Assembly (NCBI GenBank): GCA_014650015.1
Contig: BMUD01000007.1
Span: forward strand, 124,001-188,000
From: Streptomyces griseoloalbus
GTDB lineage: Bacteria > Actinomycetota > Actinomycetes > Streptomycetales > Streptomycetaceae
DNA: 64,000 nt
Direction of reading: 5' to 3'
Part shown: positions 8,957-17,241 of the stretch, piece after piece
Numbering within the stretch: the first letter of the stretch is position 1
Layout of the letters: every line of letters starts with the position of its first letter
Program-made: the position numbers and the translations under genes
Notes under the pieces: generated by a model
Told to the model about the DNA's origin: nothing
The model's input: only the letters and a program-made list of their open reading frames with translations
Database searches by the model: none

Positions 8957-9121
8957 CTACCGCACCGCCGCTTCCACCGGTGCCGTGGGCTGCCGGTCGG
9001 GCTCGGGGTGGGCGGCTCTGGCCGGGCCCGCGTTGGCAGCCAGGACCAGTGCCGCGACCGCGGCGACGGCCGCGGCGAAGCCTCGGGCGTAACGCTCGGT
9101 GGAGCGTGGGCGTTCCAGCAC
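8957..9121 (-). CDS. small exported peptide, candidate signal for the divergent HTH-TPR regulator
   Basis: This is a 54-residue gene with a GTG start preceded by GAGG five bases upstream. The product has a basic N-terminus (LERPRSTERYARG), an Ala/Val/Leu core (residues about 15-30) and an A-R-A/A signal-peptidase site, which would leave AHPEPDRQPTAPVEAAVR. It is divergent from the HTH-TPR regulator at 9219, with an inverted-repeat-rich gap between them. That layout, an exported pro-peptide beside a TPR-HTH protein, is typical of RRNPP quorum-sensing pairs. The call rests on architecture only; no homologue was checked. It could be a cell-surface peptide of unrelated function. Confidence 0.5.
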   Translation of the reverse strand: MLERPRSTERYARGFAAAVAAVAALVLAANAGPARAAHPEPDRQPTAPVEAAVR

Positions 9122-9141
9122 GGCGACCTCGCAACAGCGAT

Positions 9142-9172
9142 GGGTTAAGCACGTTTAATCCACGGTTTAACC
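9142..9172. promoter_or_regulatory. operator-like inverted repeats between peptide and regulator genes
   Basis: GGGTTAA (9142-9148) and TTAATCC (9155-9161) form an imperfect inverted repeat with a 6-bp spacer. GGTTTAACC (9164-9172) follows as a third copy of the half-site. The A/T content stands out sharply from the surroundings. It is a likely binding site for the adjacent HTH-TPR protein controlling both divergent genes. Confidence 0.55.
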
Positions 9173-9218
9173 TAGGGGCTGTCGGTCGCGAACGGCAAGG
9201 GGCACTGGGGGAGTTGGC

Positions 9219-10562
9219 ATGGGGGAGCGGGACGAGCCGGGAACCATCGGACGCCGGGTGCAGCAGTTGCGCGTGGAGCGCGGGCTGACCCAGAAACAGC
9301 TGGCCGAGCCGGTGTACACGCCCGCGTACGTCTCCACCCTGGAGGCCGGCCGGGTGCGCCCCTCCGACGAGGCGCTACGGCATCTCGCCGACCGTCTCGG
9401 AGTCGCGTTCGACGAACTGGCCACCGGACGCTCCGCCCGGCTCGTGACCGAGCTGCACCTGCGGCTGACCGAGGCGCAGCGCACGCTCGCCGTCGGCGAG
9501 GCGGAGGCGGCGGTGGAGCAGTACGCCGGGCTGCTGGCCGAGGCGGAGGCGCACGGCCTGGCCGAGGAGCAGGCCGCCGCGCTGCTCGGGCTCGGTGAGT
9601 GCGCGCTGGAGACCGGCGAGCTGGTCGAGGGCCGCCAGTACTTCGAGCGGGCCGAGGCCCGGCTCGCCGAGGCCCCGCTGCCCGCCCGGGTTCCGGCGCT
9701 GCGCGGCCGGGCGGTCGCGCACTACCTCGCCGGGGAGCTGCGGTACGCGGTCTATCTGCTGGAGTCCGCGATCGACGAGCTGAACCGGGGCGGTCTGCAC
9801 GACCCGGACGCGCTGCTGCTGCTCTACGCCAGCGCGATCGGGCCGTACATGGACATGGGCGCGCACGCGCGTGCCGCGCAGGCGGCGGAGTTCGCGCTGG
9901 CGCTCGCGCCGCAGTCGGGCGATCCGGCGCTGGTGGCGCGCATGCACCGGTCGGTGGCCCGCACCCTGCTCGCCGAGGGCCGCCTCGCCGAGGCGGACGC
10001 CTCGCTGGCCAAGGCCGCGGAGCTGTACCGCGGGCTGCACCTGCGCACCGAACTGGCCAACTGCCACTGGATGCGCGGCTACGTGTACGCGCAGAACGGC
10101 GAACTCGCAAGGGCCGAGCAGGAGTTGCGCGAGGCGCTGGAGATGCTGTCGGCCAAGCGGGCGTCCCTCTACAGCAGCCAGGTCACCGTCGAGCTGGCCG
10201 ACGTACTGCACCGGCGCGGCAGCTCCCAGGAGGCGGCGGCACTGCTGGAGGACGTGCTCGGCGGACTCTCCCCCGAGCGGGGCGCGGTGCACGCCGCCGC
10301 CGCGCACCGGCTGCTCGGCATCATCGCCGAGGACGCCCGCCGCGCCGAGCAGGCCGAGGAGCACTACGTCCGCGCGATGAGCCTGCTGGAACGCGCGGGC
10401 GCCGCCGGAGACCTGGCCGACCTGTGCCGCCTCCTCGGCGACCTGCTGCGCCGCACCGGCCGTGTCGAGGCGGCCCTGGACGCCTACCGCACGGGCCTGG
10501 GCCACCGCACGGCCCCGGGTACGACGACCCTGGGCCCCGCGCCCGCACAGCCCCCGGTATGA
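9219..10562 (+). CDS. XRE-type HTH regulator with TPR array (RRNPP-like)
   Basis: This encodes 447 residues. An N-terminal helix-turn-helix (residues about 9-65; RVQQLRVERGLTQKQLAE then VSTLEAGRVRPS) is followed by at least eight TPR-like helix pairs (about 75-430), for example AALLGLGECALETGELVEGR and LADVLHRRGSSQEAAALLED. This build is shared by RRNPP cytoplasmic peptide receptors and by some Streptomyces TPR regulators. The ATG follows GGGGGAG. It is divergent from the 54-residue exported peptide gene across repeats that could be its own operator, suggesting that it senses a processed peptide and controls both promoters. Ligand and targets are unknown. Confidence 0.75.
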   Translation: MGERDEPGTIGRRVQQLRVERGLTQKQLAEPVYTPAYVSTLEAGRVRPSDEALRHLADRLGVAFDELATGRSARLVTELHLRLTEAQRTLAVGEAEAAVEQYAGLLAEAEAHGLAEEQAAALLGLGECALETGELVEGRQYFERAEARLAEAPLPARVPALRGRAVAHYLAGELRYAVYLLESAIDELNRGGLHDPDALLLLYASAIGPYMDMGAHARAAQAAEFALALAPQSGDPALVARMHRSVARTLLAEGRLAEADASLAKAAELYRGLHLRTELANCHWMRGYVYAQNGELARAEQELREALEMLSAKRASLYSSQVTVELADVLHRRGSSQEAAALLEDVLGGLSPERGAVHAAAAHRLLGIIAEDARRAEQAEEHYVRAMSLLERAGAAGDLADLCRLLGDLLRRTGRVEAALDAYRTGLGHRTAPGTTTLGPAPAQPPV

Positions 10563-10617
10563 CGCACCGCACGGCCGCGGCGGGCACCCCGCCTGCCCTT
10601 CGCTGCCCTTGGCGCCC

Positions 10618-10899
10618 ATGGACACAGCCGTGCTCTTCCTCACCTGCGTGGTGATCCTCGGTATCGCGGTTCTCCGGACCCGCCGCTCCCGGGCCGAGGG
10701 CCGCGCCGCCCGCGCCGAGCGCGGACTCGACCTGGTGCTGGGGCACCTGGGCCTGCGCGACGAGGTGCCGCGGCTGGACGAGATCGTCACCCTCGTGCGC
10801 CGGGGCGAGAAGATCCAGGCGATCAAGGTCTACCGGGAGGCCACCGGCGCGGACCTGGTCGAGGCCGAGGAGGCCGTGGACCGTCTGGTCCGACGGTGA
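10618..10899 (+). CDS. membrane-anchored ribosomal L7/L12 C-terminal-like protein
   Basis: This encodes 93 residues: a membrane segment (MDTAVLFLTCVVILGIAVL) followed by a charged helix and a C-terminal block, LVRRGEKIQAIKVYREATG then LVEAEEAVDRLV. That block matches the helix pattern of the bL12 C-terminal domain. It is not the ribosomal stalk protein, since it lacks the bL12 N-terminal dimer domain and hinge. Membrane-bound L7/L12-like proteins are common in actinobacteria, with no established role. The ATG lies 55 bp after the HTH-TPR gene with only a weak ribosome site. Confidence 0.65.
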   Translation: MDTAVLFLTCVVILGIAVLRTRRSRAEGRAARAERGLDLVLGHLGLRDEVPRLDEIVTLVRRGEKIQAIKVYREATGADLVEAEEAVDRLVRR

Positions 10900-10921
10900 C
10901 GCCCACCGCGCCGGCCGTTCG

Positions 10922-11740
10922 TCAGATCCGGACCCGCCCCTGACGCGCGACCTCCGCCAGGCGGTCCGCGCCGAGCTGGGACATTGCCTGGGTGACCTCG
11001 GGCAGGACCGCGCCGAAGCCGCCGTTGGTGAGGGTGATCGTTTCCTCGCCGACGCGGACCGCCGCCACGTCCACGGTGAGATACGTCGGCATCCCGTCGG
11101 ACGCCTCCCCGGTCATGGTCAGCCGCAGGGCCGCCCGCGCGTCGCCGGCCTCCGGCAGCGGCAGTTCCGTCACCTCGACCAGTTGTGCGCCGGCCCGGGT
11201 GGTCGTGGCCCTGAACCCCGCGCACTTCTCCGGCAGCGTGCTCAGCCAGGCCAGCACGCGGTCCACGCCGGCGGGCGGGTACGCGGCGACCTGGTAGCGC
11301 AGCTGGGTGTCGTTGTAGGCGTCGTCGAGCGTGGCCGTGGCGCGGGGGCCGGTCGGTGCGCCGAACAGTTCCTCGGTGTAGAGGGCGTCGAGCAGTCTGC
11401 GGCAGTCGGCGTCCTGGGTGTTCGCCTTGAGCATCCCGTCCCGCCAGGTCGCCGAGCCCCGGCTCGCCATCCACGGCTCGCCGAGGTCCGTCTCCGTGAT
11501 CAGTGCCGCCTTCATCTGCGCCTCGTTCAGCGCGGGCGGGGCCGGTGAGGGCTGCCCGGTGGCGGAGGCGGCGGAGGACGCGGTGGCGGAGGCGGCGGAG
11601 GACGGGGGCGGGGACACGGGGACGGGGACCGCGCGGGGTGCCTCCCGCCCGCCGACGGAACAGGCCGCCGTGGTCAGCAGGGCGGTCATCGACAGCGCGG
11701 CGGCGAGGAGGGCGCGCGCGGCGGCCGGGGCATGGGTCAT
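10922..11740 (-). CDS. secreted lipoprotein, sensor-domain-like
   Basis: This encodes 272 residues. The signal peptide ends TALLTTAAC (lipobox), followed by a Pro/Ser/Ala-rich linker (residues about 33-68). The globular domain contains ALITETDLGEPW, DADCRRLLDALY, LRYQVAAYPPAGVD and ITLTNGGFGAVLPE. The layout resembles the PknH-type extracellular sensor fold found in many actinobacterial lipoproteins, usually with paired cysteines (here in DADCRRL and EKCAGF). An excellent AGGAGG site lies 8 nt before the ATG at 11740. The gene ends 22 bp from the L7/L12-like gene (convergent) and its ligand is unknown. Confidence 0.7.
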   Translation of the reverse strand: MTHAPAAARALLAAALSMTALLTTAACSVGGREAPRAVPVPVSPPPSSAASATASSAASATGQPSPAPPALNEAQMKAALITETDLGEPWMASRGSATWRDGMLKANTQDADCRRLLDALYTEELFGAPTGPRATATLDDAYNDTQLRYQVAAYPPAGVDRVLAWLSTLPEKCAGFRATTTRAGAQLVEVTELPLPEAGDARAALRLTMTGEASDGMPTYLTVDVAAVRVGEETITLTNGGFGAVLPEVTQAMSQLGADRLAEVARQGRVRI

Positions 11741-11884
11741 CGGGGTGCCTCCTGGGGTACCGGGCCGTCCACGGGCGGACGTGCTCCTACGGCACCACCG
11801 GGCCGACCGCCCCACCAGCGCGGCGAGCCGTCCGGGTGAGCCACCCGCCCGGAAAACCGGCTCGCGCGCCTGCCCGCCCCCTGG

Positions 11885-11890
11885 TACGGT
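11885..11890 (+). promoter_or_regulatory. candidate -10 box for the thrS-like leader transcript
   Basis: TACGGT lies 7 nt upstream of the leader-peptide ATG, so transcription could begin at or just before that ATG, giving a leaderless leader peptide. I see no convincing -35 hexamer. Confidence 0.35.
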
Positions 11891-11897
11891 CCCGGAC

Positions 11898-11954
11898 ATG
11901 CAGCGTGCCGACCTGTCGCTCACGACGACGCCGGAGAGTGTCCCGGCGCGCTGA
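11898..11954 (+). CDS. threonine-rich leader peptide of the thrS-like gene
   Basis: This is an 18-residue ORF, MQRADLSLTTTPESVPAR, with three consecutive ACG threonine codons at positions 9-11. It ends 12 nt before a perfect hairpin and 86 nt before the threonyl-tRNA synthetase gene. Charging-dependent ribosome stalling at a run of cognate codons is the classic logic of transcription attenuation. ACG is not the preferred Thr codon in Streptomyces, which would make the run more sensitive. The assignment is inferred from position and codon content. Confidence 0.6.
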   Translation: MQRADLSLTTTPESVPAR

Positions 11955-11966
11955 CAGCTGACCACT

Positions 11967-12002
11967 GACGAAGCCCCGGGGCGAGTGCCCCGGGGCTTCG
12001 TC
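11967..12002 (+). terminator. attenuator hairpin upstream of the thrS-like gene
   Basis: Two perfectly complementary 16-nt arms (11967-11982, 11987-12002; GACGAAGCCCCGGGGC and its complement) enclose a GAGT loop. No U-run follows, as is common for Streptomyces terminators. Its place between leader peptide and synthetase suggests an attenuator rather than the end of an operon. Confidence 0.7.
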
Positions 12003-12040
12003 GCGCGTGGTGCTCGCCTCACGACCACGAGGAGACCACC

Positions 12041-13261
12041 GTGCACGACCACCGACGTCTCGGCCGCGAGCTCGGCCTGTTCGACACCGATCCGCTGATG
12101 GGCGCGGGACTGCCGTACTGGCTCCCGGACGGCGCCCTCGTACGGCACACCCTGGAGGAGTACATCCGCGAGGCGGAGCGCGCGGCTGGCTACCGGCACG
12201 TGTACTCGCCCGTGCTCGGCAAACGCGAGCTGTACGAGATCTCCGGGCACTGGGCCCACTACAGCGACGACATGTTCCCGCCCATGGAGCTCGGCGCGGA
12301 GCAGGTCCTGCTGCGGCCCAGCCTCTGCCCCCACCACGCCCTCATCTACCGCTCCCGCTCCCACAGCTACCGGGAACTGCCGTACAGAATGGCCGAGCTG
12401 GGCGGCATGTACCGCTCCGAGCCGTCCGGTGTCCTCGGCGGACTGACCCGCGTACGCGCCATCCACCTCAACGACGCGCACATCTTCTGCACCCTGGAGC
12501 AGGCCGCCGAGGAGGCCCGCGCCGCCCTCGGACTCATCTCCCGCGCCTACGCCGACCTGGGCATCCGCGCCGCCCGTCACCGGCTGTCCCTGCCGGGCGC
12601 CGGCGGCAAGTACGTCGCCGACCCGGCCCTGTGGGAACGGGCCACCGCCCTGCTGCGCGAGGTCCTGGACTCCTCCGGCCTCGCGTACGACGCCGTCGAG
12701 GGCGAGGCCGCCTTCTACGGCCCGAAGATCGACGTGCAGATCGCCGACCCCGCGGGCCGTGAGTCCACCCTGTCCACCGTGCAGATCGACTTCCACCAGC
12801 CGGAACGCTTCGACCTGCACTACATCGGCCCCGACGGCGCCAGGCACCGCCCCGTCATGGTGCACCGCAGCATCATCGGCAGCGTCGAACGGGCGGTCGC
12901 GCACCTCCTGGAGGAACACGGAGGCGCCCTCCCGGTGTGGCTGGCGCCGGTGCAGCTGGTGGTGCTGCCGGTGGGCGAGGCACAGGAGGAACGGGCGTAC
13001 GACGTCGTACGGCGGGCCGCCGCGCTCGGTCTGCGGGCGGAGGTGAGCGGGCCCGGGGAGGGCGGTCTGGGGGCCCGGATCCGCCGGGCCCGCCTGGTGC
13101 CGTACCAGGCGGTGCTCGGGGCGCGGGAGGCCGCGGACGGGCTGCTCGCCGTACGGCTCAGGGACGGACGGCGGCCCGGCGCGCTGCCCGCCCGGGAGGT
13201 GCTGCGGCGGGTCGCGGAGCGGTCGGCCGGGCGGGGCACCGCGCTCTGGGACGCCGCGTAG
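12041..13261 (+). CDS. thrS2: threonyl-tRNA synthetase lacking TGS and editing domains
   Basis: This encodes 406 residues covering only the class II catalytic core and anticodon-binding domain, against about 640-660 for a housekeeping ThrRS. The zinc ligands are conserved: Cys96 (SLCPHH), His147 (NDAHIFC) and the His of VMVHRSIIGSVER. Other core motifs are RMAELGGMYRSEPSG and FYGPKIDVQI. The TGS and editing domains are absent, so it cannot clear seryl-tRNA itself. Such second ThrRS copies often act as stress-induced or inhibitor-resistant spares (borrelidin and obafluorin resistance are known cases). GTG start with GAGGAG 8 nt upstream. The Thr leader peptide and hairpin upstream imply induction when threonyl-tRNA runs low. 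Confidence 0.85.
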   Translation: MHDHRRLGRELGLFDTDPLMGAGLPYWLPDGALVRHTLEEYIREAERAAGYRHVYSPVLGKRELYEISGHWAHYSDDMFPPMELGAEQVLLRPSLCPHHALIYRSRSHSYRELPYRMAELGGMYRSEPSGVLGGLTRVRAIHLNDAHIFCTLEQAAEEARAALGLISRAYADLGIRAARHRLSLPGAGGKYVADPALWERATALLREVLDSSGLAYDAVEGEAAFYGPKIDVQIADPAGRESTLSTVQIDFHQPERFDLHYIGPDGARHRPVMVHRSIIGSVERAVAHLLEEHGGALPVWLAPVQLVVLPVGEAQEERAYDVVRRAAALGLRAEVSGPGEGGLGARIRRARLVPYQAVLGAREAADGLLAVRLRDGRRPGALPAREVLRRVAERSAGRGTALWDAA

Positions 13262-13301
13262 GGTCGACGGGCAGGCACCCCGCTCGGAAGGAACCCCCGC
13301 C

Positions 13302-14285
13302 GTGACGAACGGTCAGCCCATCCCGGTGATCATCGACTGCGACACCGGTGTCGACGACGCCCTGGCCCTGCTGTTCGCCGTACGCCACCCGGGGATCGAC
13401 CTCCGCGCGGTGACCTGCGTGGCCGGGAACACGGATGTGGACGGCGTCGTCCGCAACACGCTGACCGTGCTGGAGCGGGCGGGCGCGCCGGACGTCCCGG
13501 TCGCGCGGGGTGCCGAGCGCCCGCTGATCGAGGCGCCGCGCTCCGCGCGTCACGTGCACGGCCACGACGGCATGGGCGACCTCGGCCTGCCCGCCCCGGG
13601 CCGCGCGCCGGTGGACGTGGACGCGGTGACCCTGCTGCGGCGCGAGATCCTCGCCTCCCCGCGCCCGGTCACGCTCGTGCCCACCGCCCCGCTCACCAAC
13701 ATCGCCCTGCTGCTGCGGACCCATCCCGAGGTCACCCGCAACATCGAGCGGATCGTGTTCATGGGCGGCGCGGCGGGCGCCGGGAACGCCACGCCGGTCG
13801 CCGAGTTCAACGTCTGGCACGATCCGGAGGCCGCCGCGATCCTGCTCACGGCCGGGGTGCCGATCACGATGTACGGCCTGGACGTGTTCACCCGGGTCGT
13901 CGTCCCGGGCGCGGACGTCCGCCGGCTGCGCGCGAGCACCGAACCGGGCACCCGGCTGGCCGGTGAGCTGCTCGCCCACCGCCCGGCCACCCCGGGCAGC
14001 CGTCCCGACGACCCCGCCGAGGACGCCGGCGGCCTCGGCGACGCGGGCGCGCTGTGCGCGGTCGCCGACCCGGACGGCCTGACGACCCACCGGCTCCCCG
14101 TCGAGGTCTCCCTGGCCCCGGGCCCGACCCGCGGCCAGACCGTGGTCGACCGCCGTCCCCGCGCCGGCGAGTCCGAGATCCACGAGGGCACGCGCGAGCA
14201 GCCCCTGGTGGACGTCGGCCTGGCCGTGGACGTGGAGCGCTACGTGAAGCTGTACCTGGCGACGGTCGAGAGGCCCGGGAGGTAG
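13302..14285 (+). CDS. inosine-uridine-type nucleoside hydrolase
   Basis: This encodes 327 residues of the nucleoside hydrolase family, which splits N-ribosyl bonds to release base and ribose in purine and pyrimidine salvage. The calcium-binding signature DCDTGVDDA lies at residues 12-20. Further family motifs are LVPTAPLTNIALLL, IVFMGGAAGAGNATPVAEFN with FNVWHDPEAA, and a late Gly-Asp region (GGLGDAGALCAVADP) supplying the last metal ligand and base. GTG start with GGAAGGA upstream, 40 bp after the synthetase gene. It may be read through from that transcript. Substrate preference cannot be judged from the sequence. Confidence 0.9.
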   Translation: MTNGQPIPVIIDCDTGVDDALALLFAVRHPGIDLRAVTCVAGNTDVDGVVRNTLTVLERAGAPDVPVARGAERPLIEAPRSARHVHGHDGMGDLGLPAPGRAPVDVDAVTLLRREILASPRPVTLVPTAPLTNIALLLRTHPEVTRNIERIVFMGGAAGAGNATPVAEFNVWHDPEAAAILLTAGVPITMYGLDVFTRVVVPGADVRRLRASTEPGTRLAGELLAHRPATPGSRPDDPAEDAGGLGDAGALCAVADPDGLTTHRLPVEVSLAPGPTRGQTVVDRRPRAGESEIHEGTREQPLVDVGLAVDVERYVKLYLATVERPGR

Positions 14286-14388
14286 GCGGTCACAGGCCCC
14301 CTCACGGCGAAACGGGACGAAACGTGCGATGCGCCACACCCGTGGGAATGGCGCCGACTGCCCGGGTGTTCGCTTTTACGGTGTTGTG

Positions 14389-14406
14389 GACAGATTTACT
14401 TCTGTC
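14389..14406. promoter_or_regulatory. inverted repeat upstream of the GH13 gene
   Basis: GACAGA-tttact-TCTGTC is a perfect 6-bp inverted repeat 26 bp before the GTG start. It could be a regulator site or a small 5'-leader hairpin. Confidence 0.35.
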
Positions 14407-14432
14407 GCCCGCACGCACCCAGAGGAGACCGC

Positions 14433-16136
14433 GTGACCGCTCGCACCACCACGCCCGACACCCGGCTGCCGCACCCCGCCCCCGACGCCACGCCCGACCT
14501 CTCCTCCAAGAACCCCGACTGGTGGCGCCAGGCCGTCGTCTACCAGGTCTACCCCCGCAGCTTCGCCGACGCCGACGGTGACGGACTCGGTGACCTGCGC
14601 GGCATCACCCGGCGTCTCACCCACCTCGCCGCCCTGGGGGTCGACGCCCTGTGGCTGAGCCCCTTCTACCCCTCCGAGCTCGCCGACGGCGGCTACGACG
14701 TCGCCGACCCGCGCGACGTCGACCCGCGCCTCGGCACCCTCGACGACTTCGACGCCCTGGTCCGCGAGGCCCACCGGCTCGGCCTCAAGGTGATCGTCGA
14801 CATCGTCCCCAACCACACCTCCCACCAGCACGTCTGGTTTCAGGAGGCGCTGCGGGCCGGCCCCGGTTCCCCGGCCAGGGACCGCTATGTCTTCCGCGAC
14901 GGCCGGGGTCCGGGCGGTGAGCTGCCGCCCACCGACTGGCAGTCCGTGTTCGGCGGCAGCGCCTGGCAGCGGGTGCCGGACGGGCAGTGGTACCTGCATC
15001 TGTTCGCCGCCGAGCAGCCCGACCTCAACTGGGGCCACCAGGACGTCCGCGACGACTTCCGCACCACCCTGCGGTTCTGGTCCGACCGCGGCGTGGACGG
15101 CTTCCGCGTCGATGTCGCGCACGCCCTCACCAAGGACCTCACCGAGCCCCTGCGCGACCTCGGCGCCCCGGAGCTGAGCGGCGAGGCCGCCCTCGCCGAG
15201 TTCGCGCCCGGCACCCACCCCTTGTACGACCGCGACGAGGTGCACGAGATCTACCGCGACTGGCGCAAGATCCTCGACGCCTACTCCCCGCCCCGGATGG
15301 CCGTCGCCGAGGCCTGGGTCCCCGGCGACCGGCGTGCCCTGTACGCCCGCCCGGACGAGTTGGGGCAGGCGTTCAACTTCGAGTATCTGCAGACCCCGTG
15401 GGACGCGGGGGAGCTGCGCCAGGTGATCACCGACTCGCTGGCGACCGCGCGCGCCGCCGGCGCCTCGGCGACCTGGGTGCTCTCCAACCACGACGTCGTC
15501 CGGCACGCCTCCCGCCTGATGCTGCCGCCGGGTACCGAGGAGAACGCCTGGCTGCTGTCCGGCGGTCACGCCCCCGCCGTCGACCCGGACGCCGGACTGC
15601 GCCGGGCGCGCGCCGCGACCCTGCTGATGCTGGCGCTCCCCGGTTCGGCGTACGTCTACCAGGGCGAGGAGCTCGGCCTGCCCGAGGTCGCCGACCTGCC
15701 CACCGAGGTCCTCCAGGACCCGATCTGGGAACAGACGGGACATGTCCGCAAGGGCCGCGACGGATGCCGGGTGCCGCTGCCGTGGACGACCACCGGGCCG
15801 TCATACGGCTTCGGGGCGGCCGGGGCCTGGCTGCCGCAGCCGCCCGGTTTCGCCGCGTACGCCGTCGAGGCGCAGGACGGTGTCGAGGGCTCGACCCTGG
15901 AGCTCTACCGCACGGCCCTGCGGCTGCGCCGCAAGCTGCTGGCCGGCGAGACGCTGACCTGGGCGGAGGAGACCCCGGCCGGGATCCTCCAGTTCGACCG
16001 CGGGGACGGCTGGCGCTGTGTGACCAACCTGTCCTCCGACCCGGTCTCCCTCCCGGCGGGCGAGGTCCTGCTGACCAGCGCACCCCTGGAGGACGGCCGG
16101 CTCGGCCCCGACACGACGGCGTGGCTCGGCCGCTGA
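14433..16136 (+). CDS. GH13 alpha-glucosidase / oligo-1,6-glucosidase type
   Basis: This encodes 567 residues in the size range of family GH13 exo-glucosidases. The (beta/alpha)8 barrel carries region I DIVPNHTSHQH, region II GFRVDVAH with nucleophile Asp227, region III AVAEAWV with acid/base Glu293, and region IV SNHDVV with Asp354. An Ala/Gly-rich C-terminal beta domain follows. No signal peptide is present, so it acts in the cytoplasm on short imported alpha-glucosides. Related Streptomyces genes sit in maltose operons, but no transporter lies beside this one. GTG start with GAGGAG. Confidence 0.88.
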   Translation: MTARTTTPDTRLPHPAPDATPDLSSKNPDWWRQAVVYQVYPRSFADADGDGLGDLRGITRRLTHLAALGVDALWLSPFYPSELADGGYDVADPRDVDPRLGTLDDFDALVREAHRLGLKVIVDIVPNHTSHQHVWFQEALRAGPGSPARDRYVFRDGRGPGGELPPTDWQSVFGGSAWQRVPDGQWYLHLFAAEQPDLNWGHQDVRDDFRTTLRFWSDRGVDGFRVDVAHALTKDLTEPLRDLGAPELSGEAALAEFAPGTHPLYDRDEVHEIYRDWRKILDAYSPPRMAVAEAWVPGDRRALYARPDELGQAFNFEYLQTPWDAGELRQVITDSLATARAAGASATWVLSNHDVVRHASRLMLPPGTEENAWLLSGGHAPAVDPDAGLRRARAATLLMLALPGSAYVYQGEELGLPEVADLPTEVLQDPIWEQTGHVRKGRDGCRVPLPWTTTGPSYGFGAAGAWLPQPPGFAAYAVEAQDGVEGSTLELYRTALRLRRKLLAGETLTWAEETPAGILQFDRGDGWRCVTNLSSDPVSLPAGEVLLTSAPLEDGRLGPDTTAWLGR

Positions 16137-16394
16137 CCCGCACACCCCGCGCGTCCGCCCGCGTCCGCCCGGGGCCGGCCGGTCCGCCCGCGTCCGGCCG
16201 GTCCGCTGGGGCCGGCCGGGACAGGCGGCCGGCTCGGGACGGGCCCGTGGACCGCTGCCGGTCGGCCGAGGGCGGCGAGCGGTTTTGTGCGGGGGCCACC
16301 CGTACGGCCGCTCCGCGGGGGCGACCCGTGCGGACACCCCGCCAGAATCGGTGCCAGGTGTGTCCGTGACGGACGTGCGAGGAGCCGGCCGACG

Positions 16395-17165
16395 ATGAAC
16401 AGATCCAGCAGAACAGCGGCTGCCGCGGCACTGACCGCGGCCGGGGTGCTCGCGGGTGCGTGGCTGCCGGCCGCGGCGCCCGCAGCCGCCGTGGGCCCCC
16501 GCCCGGCGGCCCATGGCCGCATCCTGTGGGGCGCGGTGACGATCCCGCCCGGCCGGGACGGCATCGTCAGGGCCGCGGGCTTCACGGGGCCGGCCCTCGG
16601 CACCGGTTCGACGCTGACCCTGACCGCCCCCGCCGGGGCCAGGGTGACCGGCGTCCCCCTCGGCACTCCCGGTTACCGGGGCGAGGTGAACGCCGACGGC
16701 CGTACCGCCGTGTACACGGCGACCTCGGCGGAGCAGCCGTGGCGGGAAGCGGCCTTCCCCTTCGTACTGTCGGTGCCCGCCGACGCGGTGCCCGGGACCC
16801 GGCTGAGCGGCTGCGCCCTGCGGCTCGCCGACGCGCACGGCGTGGAGCGGGCGGCCGGCGGCTGTCAGGTGACCGTGGGACTGGCCGGGCCGACCCTGAC
16901 CCGCCCGGAATCCGGGGTGCCGCTGGGCGCACGGCCGACGATCGCCGGTACGGCCCATCCGGGCGCGCGGATCACCGTCGTGGACAAGGACGGCGGCGAG
17001 GTGTGCACCGCCACCGCCGGGCCCGACGGCCACTGGACCTGCACCCCCGGCCCGGCCCTCCCCGACGGCCTGAACCGGCTCCAGGCCACCGCCACCCTGA
17101 ACGGGGTGAGCGCCGCGAGCGAGCAGATCCAGATCACGGTGGGGGACGCCGCCCCGGGTCGGTGA
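16395..17165 (+). CDS. secreted Ig-like domain protein, function unknown
   Basis: This encodes 256 residues. The Sec signal peptide (MNRSSRTAAAAALTAAG start, cleavage near APAAA at about residue 33) is followed by a beta-rich domain with one Cys pair. A second domain from about residue 165 (GPTLTRPESGVPLGARPTIA, then GARITVVDKDGGEVCTATAG) resembles bacterial Ig-like repeats of surface proteins. The frame stays open upstream, but the signal peptide fixes the ATG; AGGAG lies about 13 nt before it, rather far. A binding or cell-wall role is likely, with no catalytic motif seen. Confidence 0.65.
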   Translation: MNRSSRTAAAAALTAAGVLAGAWLPAAAPAAAVGPRPAAHGRILWGAVTIPPGRDGIVRAAGFTGPALGTGSTLTLTAPAGARVTGVPLGTPGYRGEVNADGRTAVYTATSAEQPWREAAFPFVLSVPADAVPGTRLSGCALRLADAHGVERAAGGCQVTVGLAGPTLTRPESGVPLGARPTIAGTAHPGARITVVDKDGGEVCTATAGPDGHWTCTPGPALPDGLNRLQATATLNGVSAASEQIQITVGDAAPGR

Positions 17166-17241
17166 CACCCCGCCCGTGCCACTTCCGGGCGGGGCGTGGG
17201 CCGGACATGTCGCACGCGCGGTGTCCGTCCGTGCCGTGGTG

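Noticed and set aside
10618-10899. The ribosomal stalk protein rplL
   Set aside because: It has a membrane segment in place of the stalk N-terminal domain and is not near other ribosomal genes.
11898-12040. T-box riboswitch upstream of the ThrRS gene
   Set aside because: I see no T-box motif or specifier stem; the short Thr-rich ORF plus hairpin explains the leader better.
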